A stretch of DNA of 64,000 nt from Natronorubrum aibiense (GCF_009392895.1 NZ_CP045488.1:2728001-2792000); one strand, 5' to 3'. Shown: positions 35,114 to 43,908, counted from the stretch's first letter. A program made the numbers and translations. Notes: generated by a model not told the origin, from the sequence alone.

Positions 35114-36400
35114 TTACCCGCTTCGCTGGGTGTCGACCAGTTCGACGACGACCTCGAGGTCGACACCAGTCGCTGCCTCGAGTCGCTCGCGCACCTCGTC
35201 AGCGAATCCGGGCAACTCCTGTTCGCCCGGTGGCCGCTCGACGAGGACGGTGACCGACGGCTGCCCACCGGTGTAGACGTCTACGAGTTCGTACGCGACG
35301 TCGCTCTCTCGGAACTGCAGGTCGTCGAACTCGGGGTCGTCGCTCATCGCCTCGAGTTCGGTCTTGACGTCGTGTTCGACAGCAGCAGTCTGGTAGGTTC
35401 CGTACGTGACGCCGCCGAGAACGACCGACAGCAGCGCAATCGCGACGAGAAGGACAACGACTCGCGATCGGAGTTGGCCATACGCGCGTTCGACGTGCTC
35501 TGATCGGTCCGGACGATATCCTGAGACCCACAACAGGATCAGTGCAGTGAGGTTGATTGACAGGAGGTTCACGAGGACGAGCGTGCCCGCAGTGACGACC
35601 ACCATCGGATCCCCCCAGGCGATGCCGAGTCCAACGGTGGCCGCGGGCGGGACAAGTGCGACGGCAATCGCGACACCAACGAGGACCGATCCGACGTTGC
35701 GGGTGAGGCTGACGACCCCAGCCACGCCGGAGCCGAGTGCGAGAAAGAGCGCGAGCACGTTCGGCGAGATCCGTTCGGTGACCTGCGGAACGGTCGTAAT
35801 GTCGAATCCGGGTGGGAGCAACACCGTCCCCCTGAGTGTCCAGCCGATCGTCGCCGCCGTGGCAACCGAGACGACGAGTCCAGCGACCTGCAAGCCGACA
35901 CCGCGCGTCGCGAGTCCGTCGTCGTCGATGACGACGCCGACGCTTGCCGCCAGTGCCGGCCCCATCAACGGGGCCACAACCATTGCCCCGATGATCGTCG
36001 CCGCGGAATCGAGTAACAACCCGGCCGTCGCGATGGCCGTACTCACCACGAGCAAGATGAAGTACGTCGATGCGGCGGGGGCGAGATCCGCTGCTCGTGC
36101 CTGCAGTTCCTCTCGAGAGATCCTGGTCCCGGTAAACTGACCGGTCAACTCGTCCGTTCGGTTCGAGACGATCGTCTCCGTAGCCGTGACGACCGTGTAC
36201 GAATCCTCGTCGAGGCCGGCGGTTCGAAGCGACGTGAGAAACGGCTCGACGGCGGCTGGCGGCACAGGAACCGAGACGAGCGCCTCGAACTCTCCGTGGC
36301 TCGTTTCCTCGGTAACGGCGTAATCGAGGCCCGTCGACGCCGCCGTCTCGAGGACGAGCTCAAGTTCACCCTGTGGGACGAACACCTGTACGAGACGCAT
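35114..36400 (-). CDS. DUF389 (TIGR00341) family membrane protein
   Basis: A 428-residue membrane protein of the DUF389 family, with no proven function. The N-terminal 130 residues form a soluble ferredoxin-like domain (MRLVQVFVPQGELELVLETA... then the repeated SVPVPPAAVEPFLTSL). About six to seven membrane helices follow, including the family signature TIIGAMVVAPLMGPALAAS (residues about 136-154) and PPAATVGLGIAWGD. A C-terminal hydrophilic domain of about 80 residues follows the last helix. It converges with the ThuA gene, 17 nt between stops. Confidence 0.9.
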   Translation of the reverse strand: MRLVQVFVPQGELELVLETAASTGLDYAVTEETSHGEFEALVSVPVPPAAVEPFLTSLRTAGLDEDSYTVVTATETIVSNRTDELTGQFTGTRISREELQARAADLAPAASTYFILLVVSTAIATAGLLLDSAATIIGAMVVAPLMGPALAASVGVVIDDDGLATRGVGLQVAGLVVSVATAATIGWTLRGTVLLPPGFDITTVPQVTERISPNVLALFLALGSGVAGVVSLTRNVGSVLVGVAIAVALVPPAATVGLGIAWGDPMVVVTAGTLVLVNLLSINLTALILLWVSGYRPDRSEHVERAYGQLRSRVVVLLVAIALLSVVLGGVTYGTYQTAAVEHDVKTELEAMSDDPEFDDLQFRESDVAYELVDVYTGGQPSVTVLVERPPGEQELPGFADEVRERLEAATGVDLEVVVELVDTQRSG

Positions 36401-36556
36401 ACGCCCTTTAGGACGGACACGGACATAGGATGTCGTCTCCCAGACAAGAGTGTCAGGACTCCGTGTCAGTTCGCTCGGCTATAGGAAACCGGCTTGTGCC
36501 GATAGTCTGCCGCGTCGTTGTCGGCTCGTACACGGCGAACGCGCACACTCGCGCTG

Positions 36557-37408
36557 TCAGAACTCGTGGTGGCCTTCGTCGGTGATGACGCTCTCGAGCA
36601 GCGACACCGGCGTCGCGTCGTACGCCGGGTTCTCGACGGCGAATCCGTCTGCTGGCTCGGGCATGACCTCGCTGCCCGTTCGGAACTCGTTTTCGAAGAC
36701 GAACCCCTCGGAGACGATTTTCGACGCCGAGCCGAGGACGGTCACCGGCACGTCGAGTTGGCTCGCCGTGGCCGCGATCGGGAACGTACCGACGCGGTTG
36801 TACAGCGTGTCGTCGACGATACAGTCCATGCCGACGACGACGCGGTCACATTCCTCGAGGTAGACGCCGTGTGCGCTGTCGGTGATGAGCGTTGCGTCGA
36901 CGTCGTCGATCTCGGCCAGCGCTCGCGCCGTCTTGCGCCCGATGTACCGCGGCCGGGCCTCCGTGATGTAGACGTCGAAGGACTTGCCAGCCTCGACCGC
37001 TTGCTCGATGGCCTCGAGCACCGTCGAGGAGTAGTCGTGGGTCAACAGCGTTGCGCCGTCCTCGAGCGCGTCGACGGCGTTTTCGGCCGCCAGCCGTTTG
37101 CCGGATTCGACCCGCGAGATGACCGCGTCGATCTTGTCCTGCGTGTACCGTTTTGCCTCCTCGACAGTGTCGAGGTCGGCATCGCTGACGTCATCGACGA
37201 CCTCTCTGACTGCGGTCTGCAGCGATGCGTGTGACGGGTTCGCCCGCCGCAGCACCGTCCCGTTGCGCTCGAGCGAGCGAACGTACTCCTCGACGGTCGC
37301 GAACTCCCGATCGAGCAGTTCCTCGAGCGCCCGCGTCGCGTTTACGGCTATCACCGAGGAGCTGTGCGTCTGCATTTCCTGAATCTCCTCGACCGTCTCG
37401 TCGATCAT
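36557..37408 (-). CDS. eIF2B-like / ribose-1,5-bisphosphate isomerase family protein
   Basis: A 283-residue protein of the eIF2B alpha-beta-delta superfamily, which in archaea includes ribose-1,5-bisphosphate isomerase (e2b2) of the AMP salvage pathway. Features are an N-terminal helical region (about 1-100), LLTHDYSSTVLEAI, the VYITEARPRYIGRKTARAL phosphate-binding segment, DSAHGVYLEECDRVVVGMDCIVDDTLYNRVGTFPIA and the C-terminal VLGSASKIVSEG. The Cys-to-Asp residues used by true isomerases seem partly present (MDCIVDD), but whether this protein is an isomerase or a translation-factor relative cannot be decided. No AMP phosphorylase or RuBisCO gene is nearby. Confidence 0.8.
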   Translation of the reverse strand: MIDETVEEIQEMQTHSSSVIAVNATRALEELLDREFATVEEYVRSLERNGTVLRRANPSHASLQTAVREVVDDVSDADLDTVEEAKRYTQDKIDAVISRVESGKRLAAENAVDALEDGATLLTHDYSSTVLEAIEQAVEAGKSFDVYITEARPRYIGRKTARALAEIDDVDATLITDSAHGVYLEECDRVVVGMDCIVDDTLYNRVGTFPIAATASQLDVPVTVLGSASKIVSEGFVFENEFRTGSEVMPEPADGFAVENPAYDATPVSLLESVITDEGHHEF

Positions 37409-37482
37409 ACCTGCATGGATTCCCGTAAGTGCAAAAGGTGTTCCGGGTCAGCCAGTCTGAACGGATAACCCGACACCAACCC

Positions 37483-37845
37483 TCACTTACCGACCTCGTG
37501 CTCGAACCCGAAGCGTCGCCGCAACTCGCTTTCGATCCGCTCGGTGAACTCGTCGAGGACGGCCTCGAACTGCTCGTCGTCGACAGCACCGACACGGTCC
37601 TTCGGGTCGTCAGGAAGTTCGACGCTGAACTCGCCGTCCCCGTGATAGATCGGTTCGCTCTCGCTGAGCACCTGCCGATCGATCGCCCGGAGCACCTCGG
37701 AGTCGACGCGGCCGTGCAGTTGCTGATACGCATTCGAGTAGGCCGCCTCAAGTTCCTCGAAGTAGTAGACGTATTTTTCCTCGAACTGTTCAGGATCGAA
37801 CTCGGTGCCGGCGTTCGGGTCGGTTCCGGAGTCGCGCTCGCTCAT
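37483..37845 (-). CDS. DUF5783 family haloarchaeal protein
   Basis: A 120-residue acidic protein of unknown function restricted to haloarchaea. Visible is DPEQFEEKYVYYFEELEAAYSNAYQQLHGR (about residues 17-46), an aromatic-rich amphipathic helix, followed by PIYHGDGEFSVELPDDPKDRVG and a helical C-terminus DEFTERIESELRRRFG. The ATG at 37845 is preferred over a reading frame 101 codons longer that overlaps the next gene's promoter. It lies 74 nt downstream of the eIF2B-like gene's start. Confidence 0.85.
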   Translation of the reverse strand: MSERDSGTDPNAGTEFDPEQFEEKYVYYFEELEAAYSNAYQQLHGRVDSEVLRAIDRQVLSESEPIYHGDGEFSVELPDDPKDRVGAVDDEQFEAVLDEFTERIESELRRRFGFEHEVGK

Positions 37846-37957
37846 GGACTGGTCTCCGTTTGCCAGTCGGTAAACAGTTCTGTCACGGCAACCGTCTTGA
37901 GCGGTCGGGTGGGTCCGCGACCGCACGCTTACGGTCCGTGGTGCCGTACAATTACTA

Positions 37958-38305
37958 ATGACCGACTCCTCCTCATCCCCGATCACCGTCCGGTACACGT
38001 GCCCGCACTGCGACGCCGTCCACAGTATCGACCGCGCGCCTGATCTCGCGGACCGCTCGGTCACGAAACACTCACAACCGGGCTGGGAGTACGCCACGCC
38101 GGACGACGACCTCGAGGTCCGCGAGACCGCGGATGGAATCGCCTTCATCTGCGGCGAAGACGGCCCTGTTACCGATCTCGAAGGGAAGCAAATCGAGGGC
38201 TGTGGCCGGCCCTTTTACCTCAACTTCGTCCGTTTCGAGCAGGGCGTCGAACTCGATCCAAATCCGGCGACCTACGGCGGCCCGCGCTTCGATTTTAACG
38301 GGTGA
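37958..38305 (+). CDS. Small haloarchaeal zinc-ribbon-like protein
   Basis: A 115-residue protein. An N-terminal CPHC pair (about residues 15-18) and a later C at FICGEDGP and a Cys in IEGCGRPFYLNF suggest a zinc-ribbon with spaced ligands. The rest is a compact beta-rich sequence with no known family match to me. It precedes the Mrp-type ATPase gene on the same strand, 62 nt apart, so the two may be linked functionally. A TATA-like acaattac lies about 20 nt before the ATG. Confidence 0.65.
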   Translation: MTDSSSSPITVRYTCPHCDAVHSIDRAPDLADRSVTKHSQPGWEYATPDDDLEVRETADGIAFICGEDGPVTDLEGKQIEGCGRPFYLNFVRFEQGVELDPNPATYGGPRFDFNG

Positions 38306-38367
38306 CGGTTTCGGTCCCCATCTCGTGCGAACACAACCCTTTTCGACGGCGGGACCTACCTCCGGAC

Positions 38368-39444
38368 ATGGACGAAACCGCCGTTCGCGACCGCCTCCGG
38401 TCGGTCGACGATCCGGAACTCGGCGACGATATCGTGTCGCTCGGACTGGTCAACGACATCACCGTCGACGGCGATGAGGTCGCTATCGACCTCGCACTGG
38501 GTGCGCCCTACTCGCCGACGGAGAGTTCGATCGCCGCCGAGATTCGCGAACTGCTCATAGAGGACGGTCTCGAGCCGGAGCTCTCGGCGAGCATTCCGGA
38601 CCGAGACGACCTCGCGAGCGAAGAACAGGTGTTGCCGAACGTCAAGAACGTCATCGCCGTCTCCTCCGGGAAGGGTGGAGTCGGCAAATCGACTGTCGCG
38701 GTCAACCTCGCCGCCGGGCTCTCGCAGCTCGGGGCCCGCGTCGGCCTGTTCGACGCCGACGTCTACGGCCCGAACGTGCCGCGGATGGTCGACGCCGACG
38801 AGCCGCCGATGGCGACCGAAGATGAAACCCTCGTCCCACCCGAGAAGTACGGCGTGAAGCTGATGAGCATGGCCTTCCTGACTGGCAAGGACGATCCCGT
38901 CATCTGGCGCGGTCCGATGGTCCACAAGGTCATCACACAACTTACCGAGGACGTCGAGTGGGGGCATCTCGATTACCTCATCGTCGACCTGCCGCCGGGC
39001 ACGGGCGACACGCAGCTGACGATGCTCCAGACGATGCCCGTCACAGGAGCTGTCATCGTCACGACGCCCCAAGACGTCGCCCTAGACGACGCCCGAAAGG
39101 GGCTCGAGATGTTCGCGGAACACGACACGATCGTCCTCGGTATCGCCGAGAACATGTCGACGTTCGCCTGTCCCGACTGTGGCGGCGAACACGACATCTT
39201 CGATTCCGGCGGCGGCAAGACGTTCGCCGACGAACACGAGATGCCGTTTCTCGGTTCGATCCCGCTCGATCCCATCGTCCGCGAGGGCGGCGACGGCGGC
39301 GAACCGACGGTCCTGCGAGACGACAACGACACCGCCGACGCATTTCGGACGCTCACCCAAAACGTCGCGAACAACACGGGAATCGTCCACCGACGCAACG
39401 TCTCTCAGACGAGACGCAACGAAGCCGTCTCGAGCGACCGATAG
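38368..39444 (+). CDS. apbC: Mrp/ApbC P-loop NTPase (Fe-S cluster carrier)
   Basis: A 358-residue Mrp/NBP35-type iron-sulfur cluster carrier ATPase. The N-terminus (about 1-80) is a MIP18/DUF59 domain (RDRLRSVDDPELGDDIVSLGLVNDI). The deviant Walker A SSGKGGVGKST is at about residues 96-106, followed by the VDLPPGTGD switch region and TTPQDVALDD. A CxxC pair in FACPDCGGEHDIF (about residues 268-280) would hold the bridging cluster. The ATG at 38368 is preferred to an in-frame codon 22 positions upstream that overlaps the preceding gene. It probably delivers Fe-S clusters to apo-proteins. Confidence 0.95.
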   Translation: MDETAVRDRLRSVDDPELGDDIVSLGLVNDITVDGDEVAIDLALGAPYSPTESSIAAEIRELLIEDGLEPELSASIPDRDDLASEEQVLPNVKNVIAVSSGKGGVGKSTVAVNLAAGLSQLGARVGLFDADVYGPNVPRMVDADEPPMATEDETLVPPEKYGVKLMSMAFLTGKDDPVIWRGPMVHKVITQLTEDVEWGHLDYLIVDLPPGTGDTQLTMLQTMPVTGAVIVTTPQDVALDDARKGLEMFAEHDTIVLGIAENMSTFACPDCGGEHDIFDSGGGKTFADEHEMPFLGSIPLDPIVREGGDGGEPTVLRDDNDTADAFRTLTQNVANNTGIVHRRNVSQTRRNEAVSSDR

Positions 39445-39543
39445 GACACCTCCACTCGAACCCGATTACGTGCCGACAGCCGACCGCTCCGGTCACACGC
39501 CGGCAGCCGCGTCATTTTTGCGAGCGCGCTGCCACACTCCAGT

Positions 39544-40206
39544 GTGGACGCATATCAACGCTCTCGAGCGAACCCCTACGGCATGGACGAGGCGTGTCGG
39601 AACTGCCCGGCACTCTGTGAGACCCGCACACAGGTCGTCCACGGCTACGGCGATGTCGGTGCCGACTTCCTGTTCGTCGGCGAGCGCCCGACCGAAAGCG
39701 CGGACGAAGTCGGCGTGCCGTTTGCGGCCGCCCTCGGTAGCGAGACGGCAGCCGATCGTGACGAGTCGGGAACGACCCTTCGGCGACTCCTCGAGCGACT
39801 CGGCCTCTGTGATTCGACCTCGCCGATCGACCAGCCCGTCCTCGAGAACGCCTACCTGACGAACCTCACGCGCTGTCGCGACCCCGACCGCAAGCCGACC
39901 GACGAGGAGATCGGGAACTGCGAGCCCTTTCTCAACGCCGAAATCCGCTCGATCAACCCTCACATTCTCATTCCCGTCGGCGAGCGCGCTCTCGCCGAAC
40001 TCGGCGACGAGTATACGACGACCCCGGCCGAAGAGCTCTCGCTGCCGGCCGATCACGGGCGGCGAATCCGTGGCCGCGGGTTCGAACTCGTTCCCATGAT
40101 CGACCCGCGCGAGCAGTCCACCGAGCAGACCCAGGCGTGGCTCGAGGCGTTCGTCGAACTGATGGCCTCGGATTATCGCCAAACGAAAGGACAGCGGGAT
40201 CGATAA
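39544..40206 (+). CDS. Uracil-DNA glycosylase superfamily protein (divergent)
   Basis: A 220-residue protein with the fold of family 4-like uracil-DNA glycosylases. Cysteines suited to a [4Fe-4S] cluster are visible: CRNCPALC (residues 18-25) and, farther on, C in TNLTRCRDP and GNCEPFL. The active-site motifs are unusual: motif A reads VGERPTESADEVGVPF instead of the usual G-E-A-P-G-x-x-E-D, and motif B reads MIDPREQ rather than H-P-S-P. It starts with GTG. Base excision activity is therefore not assured; the closest label is UDG-superfamily. Confidence 0.8.
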   Translation: MDAYQRSRANPYGMDEACRNCPALCETRTQVVHGYGDVGADFLFVGERPTESADEVGVPFAAALGSETAADRDESGTTLRRLLERLGLCDSTSPIDQPVLENAYLTNLTRCRDPDRKPTDEEIGNCEPFLNAEIRSINPHILIPVGERALAELGDEYTTTPAEELSLPADHGRRIRGRGFELVPMIDPREQSTEQTQAWLEAFVELMASDYRQTKGQRDR

Positions 40207-40249
40207 CGGCCGACGCGGCCATCCAACGGCCGATCGTCAGCGAGCGTCA

Positions 40250-40489
40250 CTACCAGTACGGGCCTTCGCGCCATCGCTTGGATCGCGCACCAAGCACGAT
40301 TAGCAGTCCGACGACGACGGCCGTCACTGCTAACACACCGAGCGTCGAGGTCGCGTATTCGCCAGCCGACTCGAGCACGACGCCGTCGACGAAACTCCAG
40401 CTTCCGAGTACCACCAGTCCGACGACGACCAGCGTGCCGAGCAGGCCGACGGAACCAGGGATCGATCGCGTTACTGATTGCTCGTCCAT
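40250..40489 (-). CDS. Small two-helix membrane protein
   Basis: A 79-residue protein with two hydrophobic segments (PGSVGLLGTLVVVGLVVLGSW and TSTLGVLAVTAVVVGLLIVLGA) separated by a short acidic loop, and a basic C-terminus ending GPYW. It lies on the minus strand between the UDG-like and DUF2064-like genes. The longer open frame to 41221 is an antisense artefact; the true ATG is at 40489. Family unknown. Confidence 0.72.
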   Translation of the reverse strand: MDEQSVTRSIPGSVGLLGTLVVVGLVVLGSWSFVDGVVLESAGEYATSTLGVLAVTAVVVGLLIVLGARSKRWREGPYW

Positions 40490-40600
40490 AGCCGACTGCA
40501 GACACCCCACTACCATAATTCGTCCGGCGTCCGTCGCTCGATCGACGGGACCGTCCCCGGAAGCGCCGCGTTCAAGGAGTACGCAGACGGAGTGTCGTGT

Positions 40601-41374
40601 ATGATCGTCGTCGTTCCGGTCGATCCCCCTCGAGCCGGACTCGTGTTGTCGTCGCTCGTCGACCGAACACCCCTGACCGACGCCGAAGCGGTTACGCTCT
40701 ACGAGGCGTCGGTCAGCGACGTCTGTCGAGCCGTCGACGCGAGCGGCGGCGACCTGCTGGTCAACTACCGTGACGAGACGACCCTCCCCGAGGCGTTCGC
40801 CGACGGGGACGCCGAAGCCGAAATCCGGACGCTCGTCGCCGACGCACTCGGCGACCTCGAGACGCCCGACGACGACGGCCCACACGGCAACGAGCGCGTC
40901 CGGTTCGAACGCCAGGTCGGCTCGACTCACAGCGCCCGCATCGGCAACACCGTTACCCACCTCCTCGAGCGCGAAGACGCGAGCAGCGTGGGCGTCCTCG
41001 AGCCGACGGCCGCGCTGGTCGGCCGAACGCAGATCGACGGCGCGGCGATGTCGCTTCGCCGCCACGACGTCGTCCTCGGCCCCGCTGCGGACGGACGGGT
41101 GTATTTCGCCGGCTTCGGCGAGCCAATCGACTTCACCGACGCCTACGCCGGGCCAGAACTGCCCACGCTGGCGACCCGCGCTGAGAAGGCCGGTCTCGGG
41201 ATCGGGTTCGCCCCGATGCACCCAACCATCGCGACACCGGCTGGCCTGCGATCGACACTCGGACTCCTCGAGGCCCGGCGAGTCGCCGGCACGCCGGGTG
41301 CTGTTGCCACGGCTGCCGTCGTCGACGAGCTTGGTCTGACGATTGGCGACGACGGCTCGCTCGAGCGAGCGTAA
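40601..41374 (+). CDS. DUF2064-like (nucleotide-sugar-transferase-fold) protein
   Basis: A 257-residue cytoplasmic protein. The stretch HDVVLGPAADGRVYFAGFGEPIDF resembles the DVVLGPAxDGGYYLIGL signature of DUF2064 glycosyltransferases, and the N-terminus (VVVPVDPPRAGLVLSSLVD) suits the first strand of a GT-A fold. The usual metal-binding acidic cluster is not clear, so enzymatic activity is uncertain. The ATG at 40601 is chosen over an in-frame extension from 40478. It is followed 41 nt later by tRNA-Ser. Confidence 0.6.
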   Translation: MIVVVPVDPPRAGLVLSSLVDRTPLTDAEAVTLYEASVSDVCRAVDASGGDLLVNYRDETTLPEAFADGDAEAEIRTLVADALGDLETPDDDGPHGNERVRFERQVGSTHSARIGNTVTHLLEREDASSVGVLEPTAALVGRTQIDGAAMSLRRHDVVLGPAADGRVYFAGFGEPIDFTDAYAGPELPTLATRAEKAGLGIGFAPMHPTIATPAGLRSTLGLLEARRVAGTPGAVATAAVVDELGLTIGDDGSLERA

Positions 41375-41415
41375 CCGACAACCCTTTTTGACCGGACGGA
41401 AAAGAGGGCAGTGAG

Positions 41416-41498
41416 GTGGGGTGGCAGAGCGGCCTAACGCGCCTGCCTTGAGAGCAGGTGGCTGTCAAGCCTCATGGGTTCAAATCCCATCCCCACCG
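41416..41498 (+). tRNA. tRNA-Ser(UGA)
   Basis: A class II tRNA. The 7-bp acceptor stem pairs ggtgggg (41416-41422) with ccccacc (41491-41497), with G discriminator at 41498. The anticodon stem cctgc/gcagg encloses cttgaga, giving anticodon TGA (codon UCA, serine). A long variable arm, as in serine tRNAs, precedes the T arm atggg-ttcaaat-cccat. CCA is not encoded. A T-run follows directly. Confidence 0.95.
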
Positions 41499-41501
41499 TT
41501 T
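41477..41501 (+). repeat. tRNA-Ser 3'-end copy 1 of a 25-bp direct repeat
   Basis: The 25 bp beginning ggttcaaatcccat and ending ccaccgttt form the T arm, acceptor end and start of the trailer of tRNA-Ser. An identical copy lies exactly 150 bp downstream (41627-41651). Such duplicated tRNA 3' ends are the signature of att sites of tRNA-targeting integrases. Confidence 0.85.
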
Positions 41502-41626
41502 TTCGCGAACAACTGTGACGAGCGTAGCGAGGAGCACGTGAGCGGAAAACGACACGTTGGGATTTGAATTAGGGAAGTCGCAGCCCGGGAAGCGAACGAA
41601 GTGAGCGACCCGGAACGTCTTCACGT

Positions 41627-41651
41627 GGTTCAAATCCCATCCCCACCGTTT
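41627..41651 (+). repeat. tRNA-Ser 3'-end copy 2 (att-like direct repeat)
   Basis: Second identical 25-bp copy. Between the copies only 125 bp remain, with no integrase gene. An inverted 11-nt partial copy (tgggatttgaa, 41558-41568) of the same T-arm sequence lies in the middle. This is best read as the scar of an integrative element. Confidence 0.75.
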
Positions 41652-41751
41652 CGATAACAATCCTGCCTCAAGCAGCGAGACATCGTCGCATCGCTATCGA
41701 CTCGAGACAGCACGAAACAGACGACTCGAGAAGGAAGCCGTCGGACCGCGG

Positions 41752-42795
41752 TTACTGATAGGAGAGTTCGAGGGTGCGAGCGCGCTCGAGTAAGTCCGCG
41801 TCGTAGTACTCTTCAGTCTGCTCGGGGCGAGTGTCGTCGATCGCACGGACCTGCAGGATCGTGTTGCGGAAGACCTTGAACGTGGCCTCGTCGACCATCT
41901 GTCCGTCGAGGGTGACCGCGCCGGTCCCCTCCGCTTTGGCCTCGTTGAAGCGCTCGATCTTGCTCACGTCGCGCTCGAGTTCCTCGGCCGTCGGCATGTG
42001 GATCGTGTTCGCCTGAATCGTCTGTTTGGGATACAGCGACCACGAGCCGTCGAGGCCGAGGTGGGCTTCGTGTTCGACCTGATCAGCGTAGGCGTCGGCG
42101 TTGTAGTAGGTCAGACCGGCGCGCTCTTTGAACAGGTCGTCGAACGGGCCACCGATCGAGAGCAGGTCGCCGGCGCTGGCTTCGTTCGACAGTTCCTCTA
42201 ACAGCGCGTCCCAGCGTGGGCGACCGTCGCCGAGGTCTCGAGCACCGAGTTCGGCGGCGTAGTCGACGGGCCCGAAGACGAGTGCGGTGAGTCGGGATTC
42301 CTCGCCGAACTTCGAGATTTCGTGGAGATCCGAGCGAGCACGACCGGTCTCGATGATGATCGAGAGCTTGATCGAGCCGTCGGCGTAGCCGTGTTCGGCC
42401 TCGGCCTCGGCGACGGCCTCGGCGGCGCGTTTGACGTCATCGATGCGACCGACCTTGGGGACGACGACGCCGTCAATCTCGTCGCCGATCTCGCCGACGA
42501 GCTGGTCGATCTGTTCGCGACCGCGATTTCGGAACGACTCGTCTTCGTAGCTCCACTCGACACGGGGCCAGATCTCGCCGGCGAAGTCGTACTCGGGGAC
42601 GAGTTCGATCGTGTTCTCGAGGCCCTCGTCTTTCATGTTCGGCGCGGTGCCGTCTTCCATGTCGGGGACGAGCCAGTCGGGGGCCTGGAAGCCCTCAGCC
42701 TCGAGGCCCGAGCGGAGATATTTCGCCGAGTCGTCTTTTGGAACGGCGGCCGGTGCGGTCTGGAAGGTTCGGCAGAGTCGGATGTCGTCAGTCAT
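41752..42795 (-). CDS. citE: CitE-like beta-methylmalyl-CoA / malyl-CoA lyase
   Basis: A 347-residue CoA-ester lyase of the HpcH/HpaI (CitE) family. In the methylaspartate cycle it cleaves beta-methylmalyl-CoA to glyoxylate and propionyl-CoA. Features are WLVPDMEDGTAPNMKDEG with the first acidic metal ligands, PRVEW, GVVVPKVGRIDDVKRA, SIIIETGRA (with the conserved metal-binding Glu) and FGPVDYAAELG. The family's conserved lysine and arginine for CoA are plausible in YPKQTIQANTIHMP. It is the last gene on the minus strand of the cluster, 48 nt after mch. Confidence 0.9.
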   Translation of the reverse strand: MTDDIRLCRTFQTAPAAVPKDDSAKYLRSGLEAEGFQAPDWLVPDMEDGTAPNMKDEGLENTIELVPEYDFAGEIWPRVEWSYEDESFRNRGREQIDQLVGEIGDEIDGVVVPKVGRIDDVKRAAEAVAEAEAEHGYADGSIKLSIIIETGRARSDLHEISKFGEESRLTALVFGPVDYAAELGARDLGDGRPRWDALLEELSNEASAGDLLSIGGPFDDLFKERAGLTYYNADAYADQVEHEAHLGLDGSWSLYPKQTIQANTIHMPTAEELERDVSKIERFNEAKAEGTGAVTLDGQMVDEATFKVFRNTILQVRAIDDTRPEQTEEYYDADLLERARTLELSYQ

Positions 42796-42843
42796 GTCTG
42801 TGAATTCGTAGTTGTCTGCGTGCGATTATGATGTTCGATCGTG

Positions 42844-43908
42844 TTAGTTAGAACGCTTTTGGATTTCCGCCGTGCGTGTTCCCGAGTAGACAGGTTCGTC
42901 GTCTTGATTGAACGCGATGTGTTCGAAGGTGACGGTACCTGCCTGCTCGCTTGAGGCGTCGTCTTCGGCCGAGAGCACACGCGTAAAGGCGTAGACGGTG
43001 TCGCCCACGGCGACGAACGTGTGGAACGACTCGTCGTCGAAGCCGACCTCGCGCCAAGTCTGCTCGTCCGAGCGAGCGTGACCGAGTGCCGTCGAGCGGG
43101 TGACATCGCCGTAGGTGACGATGTCGCCCGACGGCGAGTCACTCATCACGTCGACGTTGTGGTGTTGTTTTGCCGTGTTGAGCGTCGACAGTGGGAGCTG
43201 GGCGACGGTGACGTCGTCCTGCGTCCGACCGCGTTCGTGGCGGTAAGCGACGGCCGCGTTCTCGCTGTCGGCTTCCTCGAGCGCCGCGACGAAGTCCTCG
43301 AAGTAGCCGCCGTCGGGCGTGATGAACACCTCGGGGAGGTCAGGTTTGTCGTCTTCCTCCTCGGCAGCGGCGGCACCACTCCCGTCAGTCGCGACAGGAT
43401 CGCGACGCGGGATCATGTTCGTGCGCTCGTAGGAACACAGCACCTCACCGGTCTCGGCATCTTTCCCGCGGGTGCGCCACGAGACGATTCCGTACTCGGG
43501 TCGAGAACTCGAGGTCGCTGTGTTGACGACTTCGCTTTCGACGTGGAGTTCGGTGCCCGTATAGACCGGCGTACCGGGGAAGCGAACGTCGGTGCGACCG
43601 AGGAAGTAACCACCCTTCTCACTGAGGTCTTCGACGGTGATGCCCAGCGTCGCGGCGGTCAGATAGTCGGGGTGAACTGGCGGCTCCTCGAAGCCCCGGG
43701 CCTCGGCGGCGTCGCTGCGCCAGTAGGCGGGATCGTGGTTGAGCGTCTGGCCCATCCACTGTTCGTTGCCGAACTGGGTAAGCGTGAGGCCGGGGTCGTG
43801 CTCGATGACATCGCCTTCTTCGAAGTCCTCGAAGCAGTTGCCCTTCTCTTTGGTTTCGACGTGCTCGAGTGCCTGTGCGAACGTGTCGGGATCGGTCCAA
43901 TCAGTCAT
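42844..43908 (-). CDS. mch: Mesaconyl-CoA hydratase (double MaoC hot-dog)
   Basis: A 354-residue dehydratase with two tandem MaoC-like hot-dog domains. It hydrates mesaconyl-C1-CoA to beta-methylmalyl-CoA in the methylaspartate cycle. The N-terminal ENCFEDFEEGDVIEHDPGLTLTQFGNEQWMGQTLNHDPAYW is the conserved first-domain start, while DVTRSTALGHARSDEQTW in the second domain and the LTQFGNEQW segment contain candidate catalytic residues. Between domains is a flexible acidic linker (SGAAAAEEEDDKP). Its start overlaps the end of mal by 8 nt, so the two genes are translationally coupled. Confidence 0.93.
   Translation of the reverse strand: MTDWTDPDTFAQALEHVETKEKGNCFEDFEEGDVIEHDPGLTLTQFGNEQWMGQTLNHDPAYWRSDAAEARGFEEPPVHPDYLTAATLGITVEDLSEKGGYFLGRTDVRFPGTPVYTGTELHVESEVVNTATSSSRPEYGIVSWRTRGKDAETGEVLCSYERTNMIPRRDPVATDGSGAAAAEEEDDKPDLPEVFITPDGGYFEDFVAALEEADSENAAVAYRHERGRTQDDVTVAQLPLSTLNTAKQHHNVDVMSDSPSGDIVTYGDVTRSTALGHARSDEQTWREVGFDDESFHTFVAVGDTVYAFTRVLSAEDDASSEQAGTVTFEHIAFNQDDEPVYSGTRTAEIQKRSN

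Noticed and set aside
40250-41221. A 323-residue minus-strand frame ending at the small membrane protein
   Set aside because: Most of it is antisense to the DUF2064-like gene; only its last 79 residues form a plausible protein, which was annotated from its own ATG.
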